Shown here: positions 1-14,510 of the stretch, one piece after another
How positions within the stretch are numbered: position 1 is the stretch's first letter
Layout of the letters: every line of letters starts with the position of its first letter
Source: Cycas panzhihuaensis
Taxonomy: Eukaryota; Cycadophyta
Reading direction: 5' to 3'
Length of the DNA: 64,000 nt
Assembly (NCBI GenBank): GCA_023213395.1
Contig: CM041465.1
Location: 131,695,741-131,759,740, forward strand
Position numbers and translations under genes: made by a program
Notes under the pieces: model-generated
Databases searched by the model: none
What the model saw: only the letters and a program-made list of their open reading frames with translations
Told to the model about the DNA's origin: nothing

Positions 1-34
<34 letters not shown>

Positions 35-80
35 CATATATGTATATATGTATATACATACACACACACATTTTTGGCAT
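1..80. repeat. TA-rich microsatellite (edge)
   Basis: Alternating TA with TACATA and CACA variants up to position 70, running in from outside the window. It abuts the 3' end of the LINE fragment that begins near 81. The matching position in copy 2 is preceded by a 1.1 kb TA block (48,690-49,796). Confidence 0.9.
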
Positions 81-1502
81 GATTTAAATAAATGTGGAGT
101 TTAAATGGGGCCCCAACCCTTATACAAAGTCTGCCAGAAAGGCTACAGGTATCGGTCATGACAAGCCCATGACCTAGCTAAGTAAAACTTTATCAACTGT
201 AACTGGGACACCCCACGTCCTTTCTAACTAGATCCACTATTTCCTTAGGAAAATCATCCTTCCAGAGCTCATTCCTTCTTAGTTGAACCCCCCAATTAGT
301 AAGTCAATCTGCAACCTCATTCCATTATCTATAAGTATGGTTCAACTGAATATTTTCTATCACACTAAACATTATCTTCACATCATCGATCATAGTATGG
401 TGCTTCTAATCAAGCTCCACTTCCCCTCTAAGAAAGCTTATCACCATCAATGAGTGCCCTTCCACTATAATTCTTAGGCTCCCCACACCGATTGCAAGGT
501 CCACAGCTCTGCGCATAGCTTGAAGCTCTGCCTCATGATTAGTTTGGGTGCTATAATATTTAGCAAAGGCCCATATAACTTTACCTTCACCATCTCTATA
601 AACTCTACCACCCCCAACCTCCGTAAGATTACCCTTTGACTCTCTATCAAAATTTACCTTGACCCAATCATACAAGGGAGGGGGGGGGCTCTAACCACTG
701 TGCCTAATCCTCTTCTGTTTAAGCTTGATATTTTCAATGCCCTAGTTTATAAAAATAATCCTATTCTTAGGGCATATAAAGTCCTCATCTTTAACCTTTG
801 AGGTCTCTTTCAAGGTAGACTTAACAATCCTGAAAAGTTTAGACTCATTCATTTTTTTTATCCTGAAAGATGCACCTATTCCTCTCTTTCCATATGTTCC
901 ATGAGAGCGTGGGAAGGGAAGTTAACCACAAAGAGTGCAATGTCCTCCATTTGAAAGGGCACACCTAGGCCTCAACTATATCCTTGACTGTTTTGAAGAG
1001 GGCCCAAGATACCCCAAAAAAATTCCATAGCTTTGCCCACACCTCCCTAGAGTAGGTACAATGTAGGATAATATGATCCAAGGTTTCCTCCTATTGAGAA
1101 TAGAAAATACATCTACTTGCCAGTAGGAAACCCCTCTTCTTGAGATTATTTAAAGTAAGAATCTTGTTCCTAAGGTAGAGCCACCAAAATATGGCAATCT
1201 TGGGGAGTAACCCCAACTTCCAAATACTCCCTAGGAGCTTATTTTCAGTGATATCTTTCTCAACCATTAAGAAAAGGTACCCAGATTTAATCGTGTATGT
1301 GCCAGAGGGAGATCCAGGCCAGATCAGAGCATCGTCTTTAGGAAATCTAAGGATATAGATATTATTTATCTCCTATTTGAGATCAACGATATGTTGCTCA
1401 TCCTCCTAAATACATGGCATATCTTCGAGACATTTCCATTTTTTCTCACCATCCCTAATCTCCCAGTAGTCTTTTACCTTCACACCATAAAAGCTTTGTA
1501 TA
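81..1502 (-). pseudogene. LINE 3' fragment (L1-type non-LTR retrotransposon): zf-RVT plus RNase H
   Basis: On the minus strand this reads as the C-terminal part of a plant L1-like ORF2. At about 1,345-1,060 there is a zf-RVT-like reading with the sequence order expected of that domain: a [12 protein letters not shown] segment, then LPKIAIFWW, then NKILTLNNLKKRG, and a C-x-H-type stretch near 1,070. An RNase H domain follows at 675-406. Stops and frame changes separate the pieces, so it is inactive. The RT and endonuclease are missing: the fragment is cut off at about 1,503 where a 3.3 kb microsatellite begins. The 3' end lies near 81, also against microsatellite. This looks like a 5'-truncated insertion, or a LINE broken by microsatellite growth. 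Confidence 0.82.
406..675 (-). pseudogene. RNase H domain (RVT_3 type) of the LINE fragment
   Basis: This 89-codon open segment is the longest intact part of the LINE remnant. It matches the plant RVT_3 RNase H layout: NFDRESKGN near residue 8 supplies the first acidic residue, a G-G-G-x-V-x-R-D stretch follows, NHEAELQAM supplies the glutamate, and IIVEGHS stands where family members have VEGDS. The third acidic residue is therefore replaced by His, which should abolish catalysis. In plant LINEs this domain removes RNA from the RNA-DNA hybrid during target-primed reverse transcription. Copy 2 (about 50,122-50,380) is more damaged. Confidence 0.85.
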
Positions 1503-4850
<3,348 letters not shown>

Positions 4851-4852
<2 letters not shown>

Positions 4853-6415
4853 GAATTCCAGGGAAAATCTAGCAACATTTCTACTTTTCGTATTGACCTA
4901 CGACAAAAAAAAAAAATTTAGATGTTTTAAAAATTAATTTAAAAGAATAATTTTGGTCATGAAGAATGGAGGAAGAGAGAAGGAGGGGGCTCCTCTGACT
5001 ACTCCACACTTACTTTAACCTGTATAAAAGTCCTTAAGGAAGATCCTCTATATACACAAATTAGTCTCTAACAAAAATCTATAGTAAATAAGTGGAAAAC
5101 CTATCCAATAAAGATTAAAATTAAAACTTGAAAGAAGCAAGTAAATAGTGTGATGTGAAAAGGGTTCTAAAAGATAACAGATTAACCAATGTTTTACGAA
5201 CTTGAATGAGCAATATTGAACCTCTTTTCTTTTATAAGACACTATGATCAAAGAGAGTGAAGTATGCAAGAGTAAAAGGATCAAAACAAGATAAAAATAA
5301 GCATAAGAAAGAGGGTAAATTAATGCTAAAAAATAAGTGAATAAAGACTTGGGAGAAGGATGAAAATCCTCACAATGTGGAGGTTGTGGCCCGAGTTCTA
5401 AGTGATTGAGGGACACTAGTAACAAATTGCTCTAATCAAAGAGAGTTCCAACAAATTCTAGTGTTCAAGCCTTAAGTAAAAAGTGGAAGTCAACTAATCA
5501 AACTTGAAAGTTGTAGGGTTTCTGCAAAGATTTTGGCAGTATAACAATAGTATAACAATCTAAAAATTAGCCTCCTCTTTCTAATGAAAAAGGGAGATAT
5601 AAATAGAGAATGGTAGAGGTTTGAGTCCATGATTTTAAGCCCATAGATTTGGAAGAAACCATGGGTAGAAAGACCATGGTTTTAGGGATAATAGAATGGG
5701 TGGACTCATAATGGCCCATGGTTTTACTTCAAACTCATGGGTTTGATAAAATTAAGAAGTAGGCCTATGTATGGATGCCATAAATGTACAACCAAATGTA
5801 AACCTAAAAAACTATTTTAAAGTCATGAAATTAGTACCATAAAGTTTACTATAATATCACGAAGATATCTATGGTATCATGAACATTTAGTTTTATATAA
5901 TATCAAGTATAAATTAAAATAAGATGATAAAAATTAAAGTAATGTAGATAAAACTTAGAGTAGTATAGGTAACAATCACAATGGGATAAGTGGAAAAATA
6001 GTGAAAAAGAATAATTTTGAAGAAAAATGTCCAAAATAACAAGTTGAGTAGAAGAAACCTACATATAAGGGAAGAAGAAAGGTGATATGTATCATGTAAA
6101 GGTATTAAAAGGCCATTTTAACCCATCAAGCTTAGTTGGACAATTATAAAGCCACTGACCATGGTAAAAAATTATCATTGACTAATAATAAATATATTCA
6201 TCCAATAGAATAACAAGCAAAAGAACTTATCTAAACTAAACTAAAAAATAAGAAGCACATACCTTTAATTAGCTATTAGTATGACATCCATAAAATTCTT
6301 AGATTGCAAGAAACACTTACCCCCTTGGCAGTAGAGTCTCTTCAAATAAAGGTTATAAGATAGTGAATGTTATCAATAATACTATATATAGATCATATAT
6401 ACATCATACAAAGTG
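4851..6415. other. AT-rich non-coding spacer
   Basis: No recognisable protein, RNA gene or LTR signal was found. A 125-codon minus-strand frame (5,048-5,425) is low-complexity and is split by small changes in copy 2, so it is not called. The region matches copy 2 (54,850 onward) closely apart from scattered small indels. Confidence 0.6.
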
Positions 6416-6419
6416 GGGG

Positions 6420-6905
6420 AATATGATCTGCCATAGTTTATCCTCCTTAGTAGGTGTTCATAGAATGTTGCCCTTAGTTTAGTCTTATTAGTAAGGATTT
6501 TAGAGTTGTGCTGACTAAGGTGGAGGATTGGCTAGTGACCTAATCAAACCAAGATAAGCTAATGGTTGTGATGAACCTAGACGAATATAAATGGCCATCA
6601 TAGTTTATCATTGTTAGTTGTTATCTTTTGAAGTAGTCTTAGGTCACTAAGGGGTTGCCTCAGTAACAAAAAAAGATTGCACTTAGTAGCTAATGATTTG
6701 GGCTCATAAGATAAAGAGGATCATCATAGTTTAGTCTTATTATTGATTATTTTTTTGAAGGTAGGAGTTGTTTGGGCTACCTCGGACCCGAGAAAAGGTT
6801 ACTCAATAACTAATGATTTGGGCTCATAAGATAAAGAGGATCATCATAGTTTAGACTTGTTATCGATTATTTTTTTAGAGGTAGGAGTTGTTTGGGCTTA
6901 TCTTA
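6420..6905. repeat. Degenerate tandem repeat, period about 120 bp
   Basis: Two nearly identical units share TAATGATTTGGGCTCATAAG followed by CATCATAGTTTAG and TAGGAGTTGTTTGGGC. They start at 6,691 and 6,811, exactly 120 bp apart. Weaker related units lie upstream around 6,594 and 6,430, sharing only the CATAGTTTA part. In copy 2 the two strong units start near 56,689 and 56,811 and the spacer differs in sequence. No function is indicated. Confidence 0.8.
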
Positions 6906-7621
6906 GAGTGATGTTTTCAATTTTTAGTTTTATAGTTTTTCTAGTCTTTCATGGTTTTATAATGCTTTTGGATTTTGTTTATTTAAAATAATAAACTAAG
7001 AAAAGAGAAAGACTTAAAATAAATGTAGTGAAAAAGAGTTCATATAGAAGAGGATGTTAAGGATTATATATCTCACTATTGGGAGCTTAACTTTATTTCA
7101 AACTTTGGAGCATTATCTAGAACATTATTCTACACAAAAGAACCCTTCATAGCTTACCTAAATTCCATATTAAAATCTTAGAAATATTTTTCTTCTCCAA
7201 ATCATAACTCATCACTAACAATTTAATTTCCCTCTAAAATTTGAGAATAGGATCCTCTCATAATTTGGGACTAAAAACCCTCTTTAGCTAGATTACCAAT
7301 TTTTATGAAAGTGAGAGAATTTTAGCTTGTAAGGGTTTGGACCTAACTAGGAGACTAAAATATCTATAAGAAGCTTATGTACTCCTCATTCTATAAGTAG
7401 ATTACCATAGCCCCCTTTTACTTTTGAACTTAAAACATAGTTTTAAACCTAAATCCAAAAAAAAAAAAAAAATCTATATTACCTCATTATAAAACATTAG
7501 GGATAATAATCTATAGACACCTCATTAAACCCCTTTTGTTCATATTTACCAACTAGTATTCAACTTAACTCTAGTAAATAAATATCCCTTAAGGTGAACC
7601 CTAACTAGACTCAAGATCTTA
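6906..7621. other. AT-rich spacer upstream of the first gypsy remnant
   Basis: No gene seen. The 5' LTR and primer site of the following gypsy remnant should lie here or further left, but I found no copy of the TGTTACATCCC terminus seen at 12,203 and no clear primer-binding site. The 5' end of that element appears lost or too decayed to recognise. Confidence 0.4.
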
Positions 7622-8520
7622 ATGTTATTATCACACAACTTTGAGGAGACATATTGTAAATCAAAACTAAATTCAATGAAAATTTTAACGGTAATATTAG
7701 AGCTTACAACCATGAAACTTTCTAAAGAAGAAGACAACCATTACAAGTCTAAAGAAAAGATTAAATTTGATGACACTATTCATACAAGTGAGAGTTTCTT
7801 CAATAAGGAAGATGAAGATAATGATAGCAGACACTTCCATCCTAACTTCCTTACTAAGGTAGAAATCAAGAAATTCAATGGCACAGATATGCACACATAG
7901 GTCACCCAAATAGAATAATACTTTTCTCTTCACTAGGTTCTAATTGGCAAGAAGATCCCTCTTGTCTCTCTGTACATAGAAACTAAAACTTACTAATGGT
8001 ACCAATGGATTATGAAAATAATTGGTGGGCTCAGTTATCAATGGGATGGTTTTGTCAAGGACCTTACAACTCAATATGATAGTACCTAGGATTATGACCA
8101 CTTCAATGAGTTAACTAAAGTTAGATAAGAGGGTACTATTTTGACTTGTACAATAGAATACCAACATTTCTCTACAAGGATTGATGGTCTCTATTGGAAT
8201 AAATTATTTGAGTTGTATATTGGTAGGTTATGAAATAACATCGAACATAAGTTGTGACTCATAAAACCTAATAACATCTCCACAACTATTAATTTTACTC
8301 AATATATCAAAGTAAAAAATAAGATATCTGGCCCTTCCCATGAACATTTCCAAAAGAATAACCATAATCTTAGGTTCCTGGTATATAATGAATGACTTCC
8401 TAAGAGATGGATGGAAAATGATTAAAAGGGTTATGTTTTCATTGCAATCAAAAGTGCAATAAAGAATATAGGTATTATAAATGACACTTATTTATTATTA
8501 AGGATGTCTAAGATGATGAA
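7622..8520 (+). pseudogene. Ty3/gypsy gag, chromovirus type (copy 1)
   Basis: Gag is the structural protein that forms the particle around element RNA. Translation from the ATG at 7,622 gives an acidic N-terminus and then LTKVEIKKFNGTD, the usual start of a chromovirus gag core. The frame then carries several stops, but WYQW, a W-x-x-F-V-K-D-L segment and a DYDHFNEL-like segment remain in order. At about 8,434 a zinc knuckle reads C-F-H-C but then has Tyr where the His and last Cys belong; both changes fit C-to-T or G-to-A transitions. The protease follows directly. Confidence 0.8.
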
Positions 8521-8599
8521 CCAATAGAAGAAGTCCCCTTAGAGCCAAAAAATAATGACCTTGATCCACCTAAGGAGGAAGACGAAGATACTACTACTA

Positions 8600-9060
8600 A
8601 ATATGTGCATGCCCTTGTTGGAATTACAACACACAGACACACAAACTTACTAGGTACATCAAGAAAAGGAAAGTAGTCATCCTCATAGATTTTAGGAACA
8701 CCCACAATTTCATTAATAAAAAACTTGCACCCATTTACAACTTGTTCAAGAACTCAACTATTTTCCATATCATATCAAAATTTTCTAGGTTATGGTAGCT
8801 AATAAAGGGACACTCTCTTGTGAGGGAAAATACCACAATACCAAGTTGTAAATGGGTGACTATCAACTCTCCACTTCCATGTATGTCATTCTCATTGGAG
8901 GAGTTGATGTTCTATTAGGGGTACAATGGCTCAAATCACTAGGGACCATTTAACTAAATATGCAGGAGCTCTTCTTGATTTACTTATAAAGGAATTAACT
9001 ATTAATTAAATGGGATCCTTCCTCCCACAACCTAAATCATCAACTTACACCATATGGAGA
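8600..9060 (+). pseudogene. Ty3/gypsy retropepsin-like protease (copy 1)
   Basis: An aspartic protease domain that would cleave the polyprotein. KVVILIDFRNTHNFI at about 8,667-8,711 sits where chromoviruses have an L-I-D-S-G-x-T-H-N-F-I motif; the Asp is kept but Ser-Gly is changed, so activity is unlikely. DVLLGVQWLKSLG at about 8,905-8,943 is the typical C-terminal part of the domain. Frames are broken between the two. Confidence 0.82.
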
Positions 9061-9224
9061 GGCTCATTAAAAGGGGTGGTACATGGATCATTGTCAAATG
9101 TTATACTCTAGAAGGTTGGGAACTTCTAATAGAGGGGGATATTCTCCAAGATGATGGTATCCCAAATGACTTAAAACAGGTGCTTTACCACCATAACCAA
9201 TTCTTTTAAGATATTCCTCAGGGT

Positions 9225-10020
9225 CTTCCCCCAACACGTGACTAAGACCATTTTATTAACCTGGTAGTTGAAAGTAATCCTCCTTATATTTGACCATATC
9301 GGTACCCCTATAAACAAAAGAATGAAATTGAATGACTGGTTCAAGAACTCCTTAATGCTTATATTATTAGAGAAAATAAAACTACCTTTTCTATCCCAGT
9401 GATATTACTAAGAAATAAAGTGGCTTATTTCACATATACATAGACTATCATGAGCTCAATAATATAATTGTTAAAGATAAATTTCCTATACCAATCATTG
9501 ATAAACTCTTAGATGAGCTTCATAGAGAAATATTCTTCATAACATTAGACTTGCAGTCAGGATATTATTAAATTAACATCAAGGTATAGGATGTTCATAA
9601 GATAGCATTTCGTACACATGAAGGATATTATGAACTTGTAGTCATACCCTTTGGCCTAACTAATACCCCCCTACCTTTCAAGGCCTCATGAATAAACTCT
9701 TTTGGCCTTACTTAAGAAAGTTTGTGTTGTTTTTCTTTAATGACATTATGATCTTTAGTCACACTTAGGAAGACCATCTATAGCATATTGACAAGGTATT
9801 ATAGATGCTTATAAACAACTGGCTTTATGCCAAAAAATCAAAGTATTAATTTAGGTAACTAGCAACAGGATATTTGGGCTATATTATCTCTTAAGAAGGA
9901 GTCAAGGTGGATCCTAAGAAAATTACAGTTGTCACAAACTAGCCTAAACCTAAAAACATCAAGGGTCTTCATGGATTCTTAGGAATCACTAAGTACTGTC
10001 AAAAGTTTATTTAAGATTAT
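9225..10020 (+). pseudogene. Ty3/gypsy reverse transcriptase (copy 1)
   Basis: Recognisable RT blocks occur in order: a YRYPYKQKNEIE stretch (about 9,293-9,330), [14 protein letters not shown] (about 9,483-9,524), LDLQSGYY (9,545-9,568), [11 protein letters not shown] (about 9,605), VIPFGLTN, then FNDIM at 9,737-9,751 where the catalytic Y/F-x-D-D box belongs (first Asp replaced by Asn), and GFLGITKYCQKFI near 9,973. Stops interrupt the frame, for example at 9,569, 9,587 and 10,012, each where Gln is usual. It cannot be active. Copy 2 has further small changes that destroy several of these motifs. Confidence 0.87.
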
Positions 10021-10540
10021 ATAAGAATTGCTTCCCTTTTAATCAACCTATTAAAAAAGGATTCCTTTTATTGGAATGATAAGGCCTTTAAAGCATTTGA
10101 ACACTTAAAGGTGGCTTTAACTACCACTCCTATTCTCGTAATATTAGACTTTACAAAACCTTCACTATTGAATGTGACACATTAGGGTAAGGTATTGATG
10201 TAGTCTTAATGTAAGAAGAGAAACCTCTAGCCTTTAAAAGTTGTCAATTTATACGCAGGGATTAAGTCAAATCCACCTTTGAGAAGGAGATATTAGAAAT
10301 TCTCCATGCAGTTAGGAAATGGTAATAATATTTATTAGGGACACATTTCTAAATTAAAATAGAACATAGTAACTTAAAATATTTCTTAGCTCAAAGTATC
10401 ACATATAAGGAACAATAAAAATAGGTTACCAAAATGTAAGTTTTTTACTTTGAAATTATATATTAAAAGGTAAGGATAATATAGTGGTTGATGCTTTATC
10501 TCATAAGGAAGAAGGCTCTACACTATATTTTATCACCATG
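10021..10540 (+). pseudogene. Ty3/gypsy RNase H (copy 1)
   Basis: Downstream of the RT, a decayed RNase H region runs through AFEHLKVALTTTPIL-like and FTKPS-like segments to GKDNIVVDALSHKEE at about 10,474-10,518, which is the usual connection between RNase H and integrase in chromoviruses. Several stops and frame changes are present. After this point no integrase zinc finger or DDE core was recognised before the 3' polypurine tract at 12.19 kb. Confidence 0.75.
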
Positions 10541-12188
10541 GTCAACCCCTTTTGGATAGTGGTCGTTAAGCAAGAATGGGATTAGATACTAGGAAAGCCT
10601 ACTTAAGGGGTCCTCTTATATAATCATAGGTATATGGAGGTATAGTTCTATAGTTGAGTTCTATTTAAGACTTAGTTTAAGAGTGTAATCTCTAGTTCTT
10701 CACATAGGGGTAAAAAAATCATGATGTGCTTAGCCTAAGATGATAGTTCCTCATGATATTTATAGACCCTAACATAGGGTCTCTATCTAAATGTAGAAGA
10801 AAATTATTTAGTAGAAGTGTCAAGGCAGTTACTTGATTGCAATATTGTTTAGCTCTAAAAAATAAAAGTAACTAAGTAAAAATTTAAAATGAGAAGAAAT
10901 ATTAACAGAATTAAAACTAATGGAAAAAAAAAAAGACTACTCAATACCTTCAACCCCCCCACAGGCCTTGGATCGATTGCATTGATACCACTCCTTCAAT
11001 AATAGTAATACATCAGTATAGCACTCAAATAACACCAAAAAGAGCATTTGTATTGTAATAACCTTGAGGAGACAACTTCCTAATTATATATAATAGCAAT
11101 GATATTTGAGATACTTCACTATCTGAATTGTATGAATATATATAGGCTCTATGGCTACTACACAACCTCCTACTTATGCATGTGGGATATTAAGAAGAGA
11201 GAAGAAGTAGAAGAAATAGAAGATATAAGACAAGATTAAAGAGGGAGAAAAAGTAGAATATATAAGAGAATATAAGAGTAGGTAAGTTAAAGGTTGGATC
11301 CCTAACATCCATATATAAGTGTTTCTACTAAAACTAAGCCTTGAAGATGCCCTAAATAATTTAAGGGAACTCACAATTAGCCCTTCTAAGTTAGGACATG
11401 GTGTTAGAAATTAAATGTTCAATAGCTTCTAGATACAATGTTAGAATTGGAAAACACAAGAGAGAGAGTCAAGTAGGTGATCACATATTACTCAAGCCAT
11501 ATTGAAGATTAATATTCAAAATATCATTTCATTAATCCATTATGAAGAGCACAACATAATTTTAATATTTAGTGGTATTGAAGAATACTAGAGTTATGCA
11601 CCCCATAAAATTTATACTTTTGAGGAATGAAGAAAACCTCCTCAACCTCTAGAATTCAAACAAATATAAAACAATAACTTGATATTAAAATAATAATAAA
11701 ATATAATAAAGTAAACTCACCTTAACTTACCATGAGAAAATGTGCATTCGCATGCTCTAAATATGGGGGTGTTAAGTGAGGGGAATTAAGCCCAACATTC
11801 CCCTCCTTAATATCCATCATGTACATCTTCAATTTCTCCTTAAACTTGTGGAATAAATATTTGAGATACATTTTGAAGAAGAGATTGAACTTATGTCTTG
11901 TAGCTTTCTCTCCATCCTTGATGTGGTCATTAACTTATAATGTCATCTTTTCATTAATGAGTATCTCAAGTGGTTCCCAAATAGGTATGGCTTTCTTCGA
12001 ATGAGTAACAATGTGTCCATCTTTGAATTGGTCTTCTTGATTTTGTGCTTTATAGGAATTAATTGTGTCATATGTACATGCATTATTGTATTTATTGATC
12101 TTATTAGAATCTTCAAAAATACTTGCAATATTAGTCTTTTCATCAAAATTTACATGTTCTACCGTCTAACCAGGGAAAAGCATGTTTT
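10541..12188 (+). other. Expected integrase region, integrase core not recognised
   Basis: The element should encode integrase here. Only the last codons before the polypurine tract (about 12,150-12,190, reading TREKHVLEG in frame) resemble the C-terminus of a gypsy polyprotein. A tRNA primer-site-like sequence on the opposite strand (10,979-10,990) suggests that another LTR element fragment replaced the integrase. ORFs of 60-70 codons here (for example 11,174-11,374 minus and 11,819-12,004 plus) have no recognisable domain and are not called. Confidence 0.45.
10979..10990 (-). other. Possible tRNA-Met primer-binding site of an inserted LTR element
   Basis: The minus strand reads TGGTATCAATGC, matching 10 of 12 bases of the common plant TGGTATCAGAGC primer site. 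AT-rich sequence at about 10,991-11,110 would be the end of a 5' LTR in minus orientation, but the bases just before the site do not end in CA and no second LTR was found. A chance match is possible. Confidence 0.25.
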
Positions 12189-12200
12189 AGAGGGGAGGGA
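12189..12200 (+). other. Polypurine tract of the first gypsy element
   Basis: AGAGGGGAGGGA lies two bases before a TGTTACATCCC LTR start. It would prime plus-strand DNA synthesis. Position and composition are typical of chromoviruses, and it sits just after the presumed end of the polyprotein. Copy 2 equivalent: about 62,180-62,191. Confidence 0.75.
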
Positions 12201-12202
12201 CT

Positions 12203-12700
12203 TGTTACATCCCTAATTTCCGTCCTATATTATTTGGTTATAACCTATCTTTTGGCTAACTTCTTACTTTTATTTTGGCCAACCTCATTCAAGATTTATT
12301 CTAGGGAACTATCCCAACTCTGGCTAACTTCAAAGGCTAAATACCTTTATATATAGGGGTTGGAGTCCTGGCTCCAAACCATCATTTAAGACTTATTCTT
12401 ATTAGCATTGACTCAACATTAGGGTTACATTCAGCTCACCTATTAGGCTAGATTTTTTGGAGGTAACCTCACCTCGAAGAGGGTTAGTTATCTTAGACAC
12501 TGTATTGGGTGAATTAAATGTATTAAGATTTGTATTGACTAGCTCTATAGATTTACATTTCTTGACATCATAATTAGCATATTTACTATTGTTAACACTT
12601 CAATATTATATTTTTGGTTATCATTAGTAAATTATCAATGAATTCTTCATAGAGAATTGGGATAATATCAATGATAGAGGAAGTTTGGTCTCTACACTTA
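12203..12700 (+). mobile_element. 3' LTR start of the first gypsy element
   Basis: Starts with TGTTACATCCCTAATTT directly after the polypurine tract, a common form for plant gypsy LTRs. A TATATATAGGGGTTGGAG stretch near 12,350 could be the promoter region. The right boundary is uncertain because no 5' LTR is available for comparison; the end given is approximate. Confidence 0.6.
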
Positions 12701-14510
12701 TTAATTGAGCTAGTGATAAAGTTACATAGAAAGGAAGATCTCATTGTTAATTTAATCACTTGGAAAATTTATTTCTTGCATGCAACAACTATAGATTTCT
12801 AGTCACTAAAAAGATTTATAAATCCTTAGTTTGAAACAATGTCTCTAAGACTCTTTCAACCACTTAGACAATTAGCATTCTTAGCATTGTTGTAAGGGAG
12901 TGGTGGCTAACTACTAGACTACACTAGTGTTAAACCACACATATAATTTAGGAATATAGATTAAAAGGAGTAAACTTATGAATCTTTAACAAATGATGTC
13001 TCAAATAACTTGAAGACCATAAAGATGGCATATATCAATTTTTGAAATAAAGCCATGATGAAATTACCATGTTCAAAGATGAGAGCCACAACTAAAATGA
13101 TCCTTCATGATGAATGATGAAGGAGAAGAAGTAGTCTAAAGAAAATATGAAAGAGCCTAAATTTTAAAATAATCTCATGATTCTTCATGATATAACATTG
13201 TATTAAAATTAAAAAGTCTCTTTAAAAAAATAAAATTAGATTATCTAAGCAACATCATGATTAAAATCACAATGCTTGAGAGAGAAAATAAATATAGTGA
13301 TGATCATTTATTGGGATAATAAGATGGAAGACTACACAATCAACCTTGATAGAAAAGATCATAGATATTTGCAAGCATTTAAGGGGTTTAAGGATGTTTA
13401 GATAATGATCAAGTCTTAATATTAGATATCAGCTATATGATAAATAGATGTAGCATTAGGGGAATCCATTGGTAATTCCTATTTTTTGGAATGTAATATT
13501 ATTTATGTCATGCACGGCATAAGAAAGAGTTTTTAATGATTGGAGAACCTATATTTTAGATTTTATTACTATAATAAAATGTTTTTAGAGCATCCTTAAT
13601 TTATTAGATTTTCCCATGACATATTAAAGTAGTGGTAGGAATAAGCTAGTGCAACAAGAAGTTTAAAGTTTGTTGAATTCAATAATAGAATGTAGGATTC
13701 CTTCAATTTGGGCATGGTTGTGTTCATGCATTCAAAGTTTTTAGAATCATGGCATTTGTGAATCTTATAACATTTAAGAAGAATGAGGAGGAGACATTGG
13801 CAAAAGTTTTATATAATAAATACATAAATTTTGATAATTGCAATGTCACAACATTTTGAAATTATGGTAGTTAGTGCTTTGAAAATTTCCCAAAGTTTAA
13901 ATTAAATAATAAGATTAATGATGCATGAATGCAAAGAGAAATGTTTCATAATATAGATGCTATAATAACCCCAATATTAGATGGGTTTAACTTAAGATTA
14001 TATAGACATATTAATTTTTAAGTAGAAATGCAAGAATTATGCATTCACATTGAACAAGCATTACACAAGAATTTCTTGAAGTTGATAGACTTACAATATT
14101 AAATATTGCTTGAATGTATGGAATGGACTAAAGTTAGTGCTAGAGATTTTGTTTTCTAGGAGGATGGAGGAGGTGTTGGATTTAGAATGTTGGCTTCTTA
14201 AAAAAGAAGCCTTGGAGAGAGGGATGTTATCACAAGTTTGTATCACTATAGAGTTAGCATTTCATGCTTCAGAGAGTTAACACTTATGTATAATAAACTA
14301 CACAATACTTCTATTCATGCTATAATAGATGACACCATTTGGGCTTTGAAGGGAAAATATTTCCATGGTGTCCTCTTAATTCAATTCACTAATTATTTGC
14401 ATTAAAAATGCTATGATTAATAGAATTCCTTACTGAGTTAACTCTCTTATAATTGAGCCACCTAGTGGATTCTTTATTAGAAGTGTCATTATGGATGGAG
14501 AGAAAAAGAA
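12701..14510. other. AT-rich DNA without a recognised gene
   Basis: Many stops in all frames and no recognisable domain. It is repeated in copy 2 up to the window edge (about 62,692-64,000), where it runs off at the base matching 14,008. Confidence 0.5.

Noticed and set aside
5048-5425. 125-codon minus-strand frame
   Set aside because: Low-complexity, no domain, and split into two frames by small changes in copy 2; no sign of constraint.
11174-12216. Four short frames repeated at 61,166-62,207
   Set aside because: Their preservation in both copies reflects the near-identity of the duplication, not selection; only the final codons look like a polyprotein tail.
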